DNA from: Caulobacterales bacterium
Lineage (GTDB): Bacteria; Pseudomonadota; Alphaproteobacteria; Caulobacterales; Caulobacteraceae
DNA length: 64,000 nucleotides
NCBI GenBank assembly: GCA_017302105.1
Contig: JAFLCS010000002.1
Location: 189,001 to 253,000 of the forward strand
Direction of reading: 5' to 3'
Numbering within the stretch: position 1 is the first letter of the stretch; every line of letters starts with the position of its first letter. The notes under the pieces are model-generated. The model ran no database searches, had not been told where the DNA came from, and saw only the letters and a list, made by a program, of their open reading frames with translations. The translations under genes were made by a program, and so were the position numbers. Shown piece after piece: positions 1-7,928 of the stretch.

Positions 1-136
1 CAAACGGTTCGCGACCTGTCAGTCGAGATTTGCAAACGGGATCAACTTTCGGGGCTTCCCGGCCATGCCCGGCGACGATTTCCTCTTGGCCCGGCCAGGG
101 GGAGGCGCTCGCCAGGACGGTGGGAGCCGCCGATGA
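1..136 (+). CDS. GTA DUF2163 family protein (3' end only)
   Basis: Only the last 44 codons are in the window, read from base 2, with the stop TGA at 134-136. The reading frame contains a Cys-x-x-Arg-Phe-Ala-Asn-Gly-x-Asn-Phe-Arg-Gly-Phe-Pro stretch followed by Met-Pro-Gly-Asp-Asp. This is the conserved C-terminus of DUF2163 / phage-BR0599-like proteins, the penultimate tail-tip components of RcGTA-type gene transfer agents. The stop overlaps the ATG of the next gene (ATGA), as expected in the GTA tail operon. Family assignment rests on this motif and on the two downstream genes, which occur in canonical GTA order. Confidence 0.8.
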   Translation, partial: KRFATCQSRFANGINFRGFPAMPGDDFLLARPGGGARQDGGSRR

Positions 137-579
137 CCGCAACCCGGACGCGTGCCCTGGCTGAGGCCATGAACTGGATCGGCACACCCTATCAGCATCA
201 GGCCAGCGTGAAGGGGGCAGGGTGTGACTGCCTTGGCCTGGTGCGGGGAGTCTGGCGCGCCCTCTACGGACAGGAGCCGCAGTCCTTGCCGCCCTATCGC
301 GCCGATTGGGCAGAAGTGTCGGGCGAGGAGCGATTGCTGGCGGCTGCGCGGCGGTGGCTGGTTGAGGTGCCCATTGAGGCGGCGCAGCCCGGCGATGTGG
401 TGCTGTTTCGCATGAGCCCCACGGCCGCGATCAAACATTGTGCGGTCATCAGTGACCCAGGACCGCCGGGTCGGATTGTCCATGCCTATTGGGGACGGGC
501 CGTAACCGAAAGCTGGATGGGTGGATGGTGGCGCTCACGCCAGGTGGCGGCCTTTGCCTTTCCAGCGAAGGAGGACTGA
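133..579 (+). CDS. GTA NlpC/P60-type cell-wall peptidase
   Basis: A 148-residue protein of the NlpC/P60 superfamily, phage-peptidase subgroup (RcGTA gp14-like). It probably cleaves peptidoglycan peptides at the tip of the GTA tail during DNA delivery. The Cys nucleophile sits in GCDCLGLVRG around residues 30-39. The catalytic His is likely in the IKHCAVI segment, with a further conserved His in GRIVHAY. The N-terminal W-x-G-T-P-Y motif is typical of the family. There is no signal peptide, which suits a virion component. The ATG overlaps the DUF2163 stop by 4 bp, and the gene ends directly before the ATG of the giant tail gene, so translation is probably coupled. Confidence 0.9.
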   Translation: MTATRTRALAEAMNWIGTPYQHQASVKGAGCDCLGLVRGVWRALYGQEPQSLPPYRADWAEVSGEERLLAAARRWLVEVPIEAAQPGDVVLFRMSPTAAIKHCAVISDPGPPGRIVHAYWGRAVTESWMGGWWRSRQVAAFAFPAKED

Positions 580-3500
580 ATGGCGCAGGTGATCCTGTCG
601 GGCATCGGCAGCCAGGTCGGTGGCCCGCTGGGCCAGACGATCGGCTCGGCCCTCGGGGCCCAGATCGACCGTGCGGCCGTCCAGTCGCTGATGCCGTCGC
701 GCCAGATCGGGCCGCGTCTTGAGCAAATCCGGATTCAAGGCGCATCGGAGGGGGCCCCCATTCCGGCCGCCTTCGGACGGGTCCGGGTGACCGGCCAGAT
801 CATCTGGGCCGCGCGCCTGCGGGAGCGCCGCCATGAAGGGCGAGCCGGCAAGGGCGGGCCTCGCACCGCCGACTATGCCTATTCTCTGAGTTTCGCGGTT
901 GGCCTGTGTGAGGGGCCGATCGACGGGATTGGGCGCATCTGGGCCGATGGCCGGCCGTTCGACGTGACGGGCGTGACCCTGCGGGTCCATCGGGGTGGCG
1001 AGGACCAGGTTCCCGACGCGCTGATCGAGGCCATCGAGGGTCAGGCCCCGGCCTATCGCGACCTGGCCTATGTGGTGTTCGAGGACCTGCCGCTGGACGC
1101 GTTCGGGGACCGGGTGCCGCAACTGGCGTTTGAGATTTTGCGAAGGCCTCGTTCGGATCAGGCGCGGCTGGAGGACCGGCTCGAAGGCATCTGCCTGATC
1201 CCGGGCTCAGGCGAGTTCGTCTATGCGAGTGAACCGATTTTGCGGCGCGAGGGCCTGTTCCGGACGGCGGCAGAAAATGTGAACAACCGCGAGGGGCGGG
1301 CGGACCTCCTGGTTTCGCTGGACCAATTGCAGACCCAGCTGCCGAACCTGAAGCGCGTGACGCTGGTCGTAAGCTGGTTCGGGCAAGACCTGAGATGCGG
1401 CCACTGTGAGGTTCGGCCGAGGGTCGACCGGCAGGCCAAGGACACGGCGGGACAGTTCTGGCGGGTGTGCGGGATCACGCGTGCAGCCGCTCAGGTGGTG
1501 TCGGAGGCCGACGGGGCACCGGCCTATGGAGGTACGCCTTCGGACGCCTCGGTGGTGGAGGCGGTTCAGGAGCTGAAACGTCGGGGGCTGGAGGTGACGC
1601 TGGCCCCCTTCCTGATGATGGATATTCCCCGGGGCAATGGCCAGGATGACCCCTACGGGGGGACGGAGCAGGCCGCATATGCGTGGCGCGGCCGGATCAC
1701 CTGCGATCCAGCGCCGGGCCAGGCCGGGACGGTGGAGCAGACCGCCTCGGCAGATTCCCAGGTGGCCGAGTTCTTCGGAACGGCGGTGGCGGGTGATTTC
1801 GCCTGGGATGGCCAGACGATGGTCTATTCCGGGCCGGACGAATGGTCGTGGCGGCGGATGGTTCTTCACTATGCGTGGCTGGCGGTTGCGGCGGGTGCAG
1901 ACGGACTGCTGGTGGGGTCGGAGTTTCGTGGTCTGACGCAGGTTCGCGGCCACAGCGACTACCCGGCGGTCGAGGCGTTGCGGGTCCTCGCCGGCGACTG
2001 TCGCGCTGTCCTGGGGCCGACGGCGATGATCACCTATGCGGCGGACTGGAGCGAATGGAACGCTGTGCAGCACGCGGACGATCCGGGTGGGGTGGTTTTC
2101 AACCTCGACCCGCTGTGGGCCGATCCGGCGATCAGTTGCGTGGGCATCGACTGGTATCCGCCGGTCTCGGACTGGCGCGACGGTGACGATCATCTGGACG
2201 CAGCGGCGCGGTGGCGCGGACCATCAGACGCCGGCTATCTCGCGGCCGGCGTCCAGGGTGGAGAGGCCTATGACTGGTTCTATGCCGGCGTTGTGGCCCG
2301 CGAAGCCCAGAATCGAACCCCAATCACCGACGCGGCGTTCGACGAGCCCTGGGTCTGGCGAGCCAAGGACATACGGGGCTGGTGGAGCCACGCTCACCAT
2401 AATCGGATCGGCGGCCACCGAAGCGGTGTGGCTACCGCCTGGACAGCCGGGATGAAGCCGGTGCGGCTGATAGAGTTTGGCTGCGGCGCGATCGACAAGG
2501 GGGCCAATTCTCCGAACCTGTTCGTGGACCTGAAGAGTGCGGAAAGCGCGCTCCCCCCTTTTTCCAGCGGACGGCGTGACGACACGGTCCAGCGCCGGTT
2601 GATCGAGGCGGTCCTGGCCCGGTTTGACGAAGCCGCGTTCAATCCTGAGGCGACGACCTATGATGGTCGGATGATCGAGGCGATGGACGCCTGGTGCTGG
2701 GATGCACGACCCTTTCCAGACTTTCCGGCCCGCACCGAGGTGTGGGCGGACGGCGACAACTGGCGGACCGGCCACTGGCTGAACGGACGGCTGCACGGCG
2801 AAGCCGCCGACCTCATAGCCGCCATCTTGGCCCGGTTCGGCGTGATGCAGGAGGATTTGGTGCTGGATCAGATCGACGGCTCGGTCGAGGGCTATCTGAT
2901 CGAGCGGCCGATGACAGCCGCCGCCGCCTTGTCGCCACTGCTTCTGGCACTGGGGCTGGATCTGGCGGAACGCAGCGGTCGCCTGGCGTTTGTGCGAAGG
3001 GGTGACCCAATCGCGCTGACCGAAGATGATCTGGCGCTTCCGGACGGTGTCGGCCTGGCCGAGACCGCGCGAGAGGTCGAGACGCCGCCCGGCGTCGCTC
3101 GTGCCCGATTCATGGATGCGGCGGCTGACTATGCCATCGGCGGGGTTGTTGCGCGCTCGGCTGGACCGGCAGGGGAGTCTGTCCTCACACTCGATCTACC
3201 GATGGCCACGACTGACCGGGTGGCGCTGACCGCCGCGCAAAGGGCGCTGGCGCGCGCGGCGGCTGACCGGATTGAACACAGGATCCACGTTTCCCCCTTG
3301 GCGGGGGTCCGCCTTGAAGCCGCCGACGAGGTGACTCTGGCTGGGCAGCCGGAGACCTGGCGCGTGGCGCGGATCGACTACGGCGAATCCTGTCGTGTGC
3401 TGCTGGTCCCCCGGATCGACGACCCGATCGTCGAGGGTGTCGAAACCTGGCGACCCGGGCAACCATCCCTCGTACGATCGCCTCCGTGGATCGAATGGAT

Positions 3501-4398
3501 GGATCTGCCGGGTTGCGGCGATGACGACGGCCCGATGGTCGTCGCCGCCGGTGAGCCGTGGGGGGCTGTCGATCTGTTTGCCGGACCTGACATCGACAGC
3601 CTGACAGCGCGCGCGCGGATCGCGACTCCGGCAACGATGGGAGAGCTAGTCGATCCGTTTCTTCCCGGCCCGACCGATCGCTGGGACCAAGGCAATCGCC
3701 TGGTGGTCCGACTGGAAGGGCGAAGTCCGCAAAGTGCTGGCGACCTTGCGGTCCTGGGCGGTGCCAACCGCATCGCCGTTCGCGCGGCGGACGGCGAATG
3801 GGAGATCGTTCAATATCGGTTTGCCGAGCTGGTCGGCGTTGATGTCTGGAAGCTGAGCGGCCTGCTGCGGGGGTTGGGAGGTTCGGAGGCGCAGGCTGTG
3901 GCGGGGGCCGTCGCTGGAGCCCGGGTGGTCTGGCTCGACGATTCCCTTACGCAGGTGGCGCTGAATGAGGCCGAGCGCGGCCTGCCCCTGCGGGTTCGCG
4001 CCGCGCCTGCCGGTGGCCCGGCCGTGATGCCGCAGGCCGGGGATCTGGAGGTTATCTGGCGGGGTGTTTCGCGCCGACCCTGGTCGCCCGCTCATCTCAG
4101 GCAGGAGATGCACGTCGACGGTACGCAGGTCTTCAACTGGATCCGGCGCGCGCGCATCGGCGGTGATAGTTGGGCTATTGATCCGCCGCTGGGTGAGGAC
4201 GATGAGCGCTATCAGGTTCGAATTCTCGGTGATGGTGCCGAGATTGCAGTCTATGAGACGCAGGAGACGTCATTCAGGTGGCTCGCGGCCGAGCGGGCGG
4301 CGCGCTTGTCCGGACCGGCCCCCGAAAGGGTCACTGTCGAGGTCAGGCAGGCCTCCGCGATTTGGGGCTGGGGGACGGCGGCACGCCTGGACATCTGA
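580..4398 (+). CDS. GTA host-specificity / tail-tip protein with TIM-barrel domain
   Basis: A 1272-residue protein matching the RcGTA gp15 (rcc01698) family, the megatron that forms the tail tip and probably contacts the recipient. The N-terminus is glycine-rich with G-x-Q-x-G-G repeats. The YVVFEDLPLDAFGDRVPQL segment near residue 170 is the usual hub signature. A GTA TIM-barrel-like domain occupies roughly residues 270-740, containing a WFGQDLRCG stretch and an acidic W-Y-P-P patch. A phage-tail (PF13550-like) domain follows at about 780-960. The length equals that of the family, and no frameshift is visible. This is the last gene of the GTA structural operon; the next gene is unrelated housekeeping, so the cluster ends here. 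Confidence 0.93.
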   Translation: MAQVILSGIGSQVGGPLGQTIGSALGAQIDRAAVQSLMPSRQIGPRLEQIRIQGASEGAPIPAAFGRVRVTGQIIWAARLRERRHEGRAGKGGPRTADYAYSLSFAVGLCEGPIDGIGRIWADGRPFDVTGVTLRVHRGGEDQVPDALIEAIEGQAPAYRDLAYVVFEDLPLDAFGDRVPQLAFEILRRPRSDQARLEDRLEGICLIPGSGEFVYASEPILRREGLFRTAAENVNNREGRADLLVSLDQLQTQLPNLKRVTLVVSWFGQDLRCGHCEVRPRVDRQAKDTAGQFWRVCGITRAAAQVVSEADGAPAYGGTPSDASVVEAVQELKRRGLEVTLAPFLMMDIPRGNGQDDPYGGTEQAAYAWRGRITCDPAPGQAGTVEQTASADSQVAEFFGTAVAGDFAWDGQTMVYSGPDEWSWRRMVLHYAWLAVAAGADGLLVGSEFRGLTQVRGHSDYPAVEALRVLAGDCRAVLGPTAMITYAADWSEWNAVQHADDPGGVVFNLDPLWADPAISCVGIDWYPPVSDWRDGDDHLDAAARWRGPSDAGYLAAGVQGGEAYDWFYAGVVAREAQNRTPITDAAFDEPWVWRAKDIRGWWSHAHHNRIGGHRSGVATAWTAGMKPVRLIEFGCGAIDKGANSPNLFVDLKSAESALPPFSSGRRDDTVQRRLIEAVLARFDEAAFNPEATTYDGRMIEAMDAWCWDARPFPDFPARTEVWADGDNWRTGHWLNGRLHGEAADLIAAILARFGVMQEDLVLDQIDGSVEGYLIERPMTAAAALSPLLLALGLDLAERSGRLAFVRRGDPIALTEDDLALPDGVGLAETAREVETPPGVARARFMDAAADYAIGGVVARSAGPAGESVLTLDLPMATTDRVALTAAQRALARAAADRIEHRIHVSPLAGVRLEAADEVTLAGQPETWRVARIDYGESCRVLLVPRIDDPIVEGVETWRPGQPSLVRSPPWIEWMDLPGCGDDDGPMVVAAGEPWGAVDLFAGPDIDSLTARARIATPATMGELVDPFLPGPTDRWDQGNRLVVRLEGRSPQSAGDLAVLGGANRIAVRAADGEWEIVQYRFAELVGVDVWKLSGLLRGLGGSEAQAVAGAVAGARVVWLDDSLTQVALNEAERGLPLRVRAAPAGGPAVMPQAGDLEVIWRGVSRRPWSPAHLRQEMHVDGTQVFNWIRRARIGGDSWAIDPPLGEDDERYQVRILGDGAEIAVYETQETSFRWLAAERAARLSGPAPERVTVEVRQASAIWGWGTAARLDI

Positions 4399-4473
4399 CA
4401 CAGCAGGGTTGCGTCGGGCTGGGAATGGCCTAACTCACCAGACTTCAACGCTTTGGAAAGAGGTCCCAGAGGT

Positions 4474-5358
4474 TTGGCCGGCGATCCGTACAAGGAACTG
4501 GGCGTGTCCCGCTCTGCCACAAAGGCGGAGATCAAGAAGGCGTTCCACAAGCTCGCCAAGGATCTGCATCCCGACCGCAATCCCGGGGACAAGGCGGCCG
4601 AGGAGCGATTCAAACGGGTGACGGCCGCGTTCGACCTGCTGGGCGATGAGGAGAAGCGCGCGAAATTCGACCGGGGCGAGATCGATGCCGATGGGCGCGA
4701 GCAATTCCGCGGCGGCTTCGGTGGGCGCGGGCCGGGACCGGCGGGGGGCGGCGGGCAATTCGAAGGTGCGGACCTGGACGACATCTTCGAGATGTTCGGC
4801 GGCATGGGCGGTCGTTCCCGAGGTCCGGCGCGCGGTCAGGACATTCGCGCTCGCATGGAGATCTCCCTGGAGGAATCCATCAGCGGCGGCACCCGTCGGA
4901 TCGCATTTTCGGATGGCCGCACCCTGGATGTCAGTATTCCCAAAGGGGCCGCCGAAGGCCAGGTGCTCAGGCTGAAGGAGCAAGGGGCTCCCGGTCGCCA
5001 GGGTGGCCCGTCGGGCGACGCCCTGATCGAAATCGTGGTGGCCGAACACCCCATCTACCGACGAGAGGGCGCGGACTTGCACATGGATGCCCCCGTCTCT
5101 GCACCCGACGCCATCCTCGGTGGCAAGGTCACGATCCAGACCCCGGATGGGGCGGTGAAGCTGAAAATCGAGAAGGGATCCAACTCGGGACAGGTCATGC
5201 GATTGAAGGGGCGCGGGGCCTTCGATGCGCGAACCGGCAAGCGCGGCGACCTGATGGCGCGGCTGATGGTAATGCTGCCACGGACGATCGACCCGGACCT
5301 GGAGCAATTCGCCGAGACCTGGCGCGAAAAGCGTCCCTATTCACCCACCGCGCGTTGA
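4474..5358 (+). CDS. J-domain co-chaperone (DnaJ class II / CbpA-like)
   Basis: A 294-residue DnaJ-family protein that stimulates DnaK ATPase in the cytoplasm. The N-terminal J domain (about residues 3-68) contains the HPD tripeptide. A Gly/Phe-rich linker follows (GGFGGRGPG region), then the C-terminal peptide-binding domains with a GAAEGQVLRLK segment. The CxxCxGxG zinc finger is absent, which makes it CbpA-like rather than DnaJ itself. The open frame extends upstream to another TTG at 4453. The TTG at 4474 is preferred because AAAGAGG lies about 10 bases before it and the product then starts at the usual GDPYKELGV. The gene stands alone, between the GTA operon and a two-component operon. 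Confidence 0.85.
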   Translation: MAGDPYKELGVSRSATKAEIKKAFHKLAKDLHPDRNPGDKAAEERFKRVTAAFDLLGDEEKRAKFDRGEIDADGREQFRGGFGGRGPGPAGGGGQFEGADLDDIFEMFGGMGGRSRGPARGQDIRARMEISLEESISGGTRRIAFSDGRTLDVSIPKGAAEGQVLRLKEQGAPGRQGGPSGDALIEIVVAEHPIYRREGADLHMDAPVSAPDAILGGKVTIQTPDGAVKLKIEKGSNSGQVMRLKGRGAFDARTGKRGDLMARLMVMLPRTIDPDLEQFAETWREKRPYSPTAR

Positions 5359-5394
5359 CCATGGCGGTGGCACTCTTCAAACCGTAAACTCGTC

Positions 5395-5411
5395 GTTCAG
5401 TCCCTGTTCAG
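5395..5411 (+). promoter_or_regulatory. PhoP-type direct-repeat box
   Basis: Two copies of GTTCAG are spaced by five bases (5395-5400 and 5406-5411), giving an exact 11-bp period, 27 bases before the start of the PepSY-like gene. OmpR/PhoP-family regulators bind tandem hexamers with an 11-bp period; the enterobacterial PhoP box is GTTTA-N5-GTTTA. The box probably mediates autoregulation by the response regulator encoded two genes downstream. The repeat is seen in the sequence; the binding protein is inferred. Confidence 0.55.
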
Positions 5412-5437
5412 CGCTGGCGTCTTAAGACGGGGAAGTT

Positions 5438-5758
5438 ATGAAGCGCTACCTGATCCTTCTCGCCGCTGCAGCGGCTCTGGCGGCACCGCCGGCGGCCTCG
5501 GCCAGCCCGGCGATGGAAGCGCTCGCGACGGCTGCGGGCTATCAGCAGTTTCGTGCGCGCCAGGATGATGGACCGCGTGTCAGTCTGAGCGACGTCGTAC
5601 GTCGCCTGCGCGCGACGCGCCAAGGTCAGATGCTGGACGCCCAGGCCACCACGCGTGACGGGCGCGCCATCTATGTGATTATCTGGGAGTATCCTGGTGG
5701 CCGAATCGGCAACATCTATGTCGACCAGCGTACCGGTGCCGTTCTCGGAGAAAACTGA
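5438..5758 (+). CDS. Small exported PepSY-like protein, putative kinase modulator
   Basis: A 106-residue protein with a clean Sec signal peptide (MKRYLILLAAAAALAAPPAASA, cleavage near residue 22). The mature part of about 80 residues has the pattern LSDVVRRLRATRQGQMLDAQ...IYVIIWEYPGGRIGNIYVDQRTGAVL, which resembles a PepSY fold. It is the first gene of an operon with a response regulator (3 bp downstream) and a sensor kinase. In Sinorhizobium meliloti a small periplasmic protein, FeuN, is encoded with the FeuP/FeuQ pair and restrains signalling. By position and size this gene could have that role, but no sequence identity to FeuN was tested. The GTTCAG repeat upstream suggests autoregulation. 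Confidence 0.7.
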   Translation: MKRYLILLAAAAALAAPPAASASPAMEALATAAGYQQFRARQDDGPRVSLSDVVRRLRATRQGQMLDAQATTRDGRAIYVIIWEYPGGRIGNIYVDQRTGAVLGEN

Positions 5759-5761
5759 CCC

Positions 5762-6439
5762 ATGCGGATTCTGCTGGTCGAGGACGACCCGGACCTCTCG
5801 CGGCAGCTGAAGGCTGCGCTTTCGGATGCCGGCTATGCTGTCGATCATGCCGGCGACGGCGAAGAGGCGCACTTCCTGGGGGACACAGAACCCTATGATG
5901 CCGTCATTCTGGATCTGGGCCTGCCCAAGATCGACGGCGTGTCGGTGCTGGAACGCTGGCGGCGCGAGGGGCGTGCGACGCCAGTGCTGATCCTGACGGC
6001 GCGCAGCGCCTGGTCTGACAAGGTGTCGGGCTTCGATGCCGGGGCTGACGACTATCTGACCAAGCCTTTCCATACCGAAGAGCTGTTGGCGCGGCTGCGC
6101 GCCCTGTTGCGGCGCTCTGCCGGTCATGCCACGGCGACCTTGAGCTGTGGGGCGCTTCGGCTCGATCCGCGGGCGGCGCGGGCCAGCGTCGACGGTGAGC
6201 CCATCCGTCTGACGTCGCTCGAATATCGGTTGCTGCATTATCTGATGATGCACCAGGGCCGTGTGATCAGCCGGACCGAGCTGGTCGAGCATCTGTATGA
6301 CCAGGATTTCGACCGGGATTCCAACACCATCGAAGTGTTTGTCGGGCGCGTCCGCAAGAAGGTCGGGCCGGATCGGATCGAGACGGTGCGCGGCCTGGGC
6401 TACCGTCTGACCGCGCTTGAGGGCGAGACAGACAAATGA
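5762..6439 (+). CDS. OmpR/PhoP-family response regulator (FeuP-like)
   Basis: A 225-residue two-domain regulator. The receiver begins MRILLVEDD, with acidic residues at 7-9, phospho-acceptor Asp51 in VILDLGLP and the conserved Lys in LTKPF. The C-terminal winged-helix domain has the LTSLEYRLLHYLM recognition region and ends with the typical VRGLGYRL segment. Its small size and close linkage to a PhoQ-like kinase put it in the PhoP/FeuP group. The ATG lies 3 bp after the PepSY-like gene, and the stop overlaps the kinase ATG by 4 bp. It probably binds the GTTCAG-N5-GTTCAG box at 5395. Confidence 0.9.
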   Translation: MRILLVEDDPDLSRQLKAALSDAGYAVDHAGDGEEAHFLGDTEPYDAVILDLGLPKIDGVSVLERWRREGRATPVLILTARSAWSDKVSGFDAGADDYLTKPFHTEELLARLRALLRRSAGHATATLSCGALRLDPRAARASVDGEPIRLTSLEYRLLHYLMMHQGRVISRTELVEHLYDQDFDRDSNTIEVFVGRVRKKVGPDRIETVRGLGYRLTALEGETDK

Positions 6440-7839
6440 CCGACGCGCCGGCCCTAGAGCCGGCCGTGGTGACACGGGGCTCCCTGGCCGGTCGATTGAT
6501 CTGGCTGGCAGCAGCCTGGAGCATCGTAGCCCTGGCGCTGACAGGGCTGGTGCTGACGACCGCATTTCGCGATGCGACGACCCGGCGGCTCGAAAGTTCG
6601 CTGGAGGCGATCGACATTGAAGTGGCGGCGGTGACGCGGGTGCAGGGCGATTTCGTCGTTACGCCTCCGGTTCAGGATGCCCGGACCCAGCGTGCCTATT
6701 CCGGCAAATACTGGTCTGTCGTGGAGGTGGACCCCCAAGGCGGCTTTGGACCTCTGACCTGGTCGGAATCGCTGTTTGATTTCGACCTGCCGGCACCGTC
6801 GGATGGACCGTCGATGATCCTGGCCGCACCCGGCGAACCCTATTTCTATGATGCCGTCGGACCCGACAGTCAGCCGCTGAGGATCATGGGCGTCGCCCGG
6901 ACCCTGCCGAATCGTGGTGCCCCGGTGATCTTCCTGTCGGCACTGGATCGCAGCGACATCGATCAGGACATCTCGAATTTCGCCTTCCTGACCTGGACCG
7001 CCCTTGCCATCCTCGGGGTCGGGCTGATCGCAGCGGTCCTGATCCAGGTTCGGGTCGGCCTGCGACCTCTGTATGACCTAGGCGCGGGCGTGGCGGATGT
7101 TCGCCTCGGGAAACGACAACGGCTCGTGGGGCGGTATCCGACGGAGATCGCGCCGCTGGCCGAGGAACTCAATGCTTTGCTTGACCACAATCAGGAGGTC
7201 GTGGAGCGGCAGAGAACCCACGTCGGCAATCTGGCGCACGCCTTGAAGACGCCGCTGGCGGTGATGCTGGCCGAGGCGGAAACCAGCAAGGGCAAGCTCG
7301 GCCAGACCGTCCGGCGTCAGGCGGCCCTGATGAAGGCCCAGGTTGAACACCACCTCCAGCGTGCCCGCGCGGCGGCGCGGGCCCAGCAAACCAACGAAAC
7401 AACCTCGGTGGCCGAGGTTCTGGACGAGATGGCGAGCCTTCTGGAGCGGGCTTTTCAAGGCAAGCAAATCGAGATCGACTGGAGATCGCCGGATCAGCTC
7501 GCCTTTCGGGGCGAACGCCAGGATCTCCAGGAAATTCTCGGCAACCTGCTGGAGAACGCCTGCAAATGGGGCAAGACGCGCGTCCGTGTCGATGCCCGGA
7601 TGTCGAGTCCCGGACGGATGGTCCTGACCGTGCAGGACGACGGTTCCGGATTGCCGCCCGATCAACACCAGGCCGTACTCAAACGGGGAACCCGTCTGGA
7701 CGAACAGGCTCCGGGGACGGGATTGGGGCTGTCAATTGTGGACGATCTTGTGAAGTCGTACGGGGGTCGGGTCGAACTCGGCAGTGCGGATATCGGCGGC
7801 CTCAAGGTTGAGGTCGAGCTTCCTGCAGCCGAGATCTGA
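6436..7839 (+). CDS. PhoQ/FeuQ-like sensor histidine kinase
   Basis: A 467-residue inner-membrane kinase. TM1 is near residues 20-40 and a periplasmic sensor of roughly 135 residues follows. TM2 is near residues 182-205 (FLTWTALAILGVGLIAAVL). A HAMP-like linker precedes an unusual H-box, LAHALKTPLAVML, with His268. The ATPase domain has NLLENACKWG (N box), DDGSG and GTGLGLSIV (G boxes). The HALKTPL variant of the H-box is typical of PhoQ-like kinases. It is coupled by ATGA overlap to the regulator before it. The signal is unknown; a periplasmic cation or membrane-stress signal is the family expectation. Confidence 0.88.
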   Translation: MTDAPALEPAVVTRGSLAGRLIWLAAAWSIVALALTGLVLTTAFRDATTRRLESSLEAIDIEVAAVTRVQGDFVVTPPVQDARTQRAYSGKYWSVVEVDPQGGFGPLTWSESLFDFDLPAPSDGPSMILAAPGEPYFYDAVGPDSQPLRIMGVARTLPNRGAPVIFLSALDRSDIDQDISNFAFLTWTALAILGVGLIAAVLIQVRVGLRPLYDLGAGVADVRLGKRQRLVGRYPTEIAPLAEELNALLDHNQEVVERQRTHVGNLAHALKTPLAVMLAEAETSKGKLGQTVRRQAALMKAQVEHHLQRARAAARAQQTNETTSVAEVLDEMASLLERAFQGKQIEIDWRSPDQLAFRGERQDLQEILGNLLENACKWGKTRVRVDARMSSPGRMVLTVQDDGSGLPPDQHQAVLKRGTRLDEQAPGTGLGLSIVDDLVKSYGGRVELGSADIGGLKVEVELPAAEI

Positions 7840-7928
7840 AAAACTCCGATTTTCTTGCAAGGCCTTCATTAACCCCACGCGTTGATGATCGCGAGGCGGG
7901 CGCGTCAGGCCCGGTCTGAGTGGTTGTC

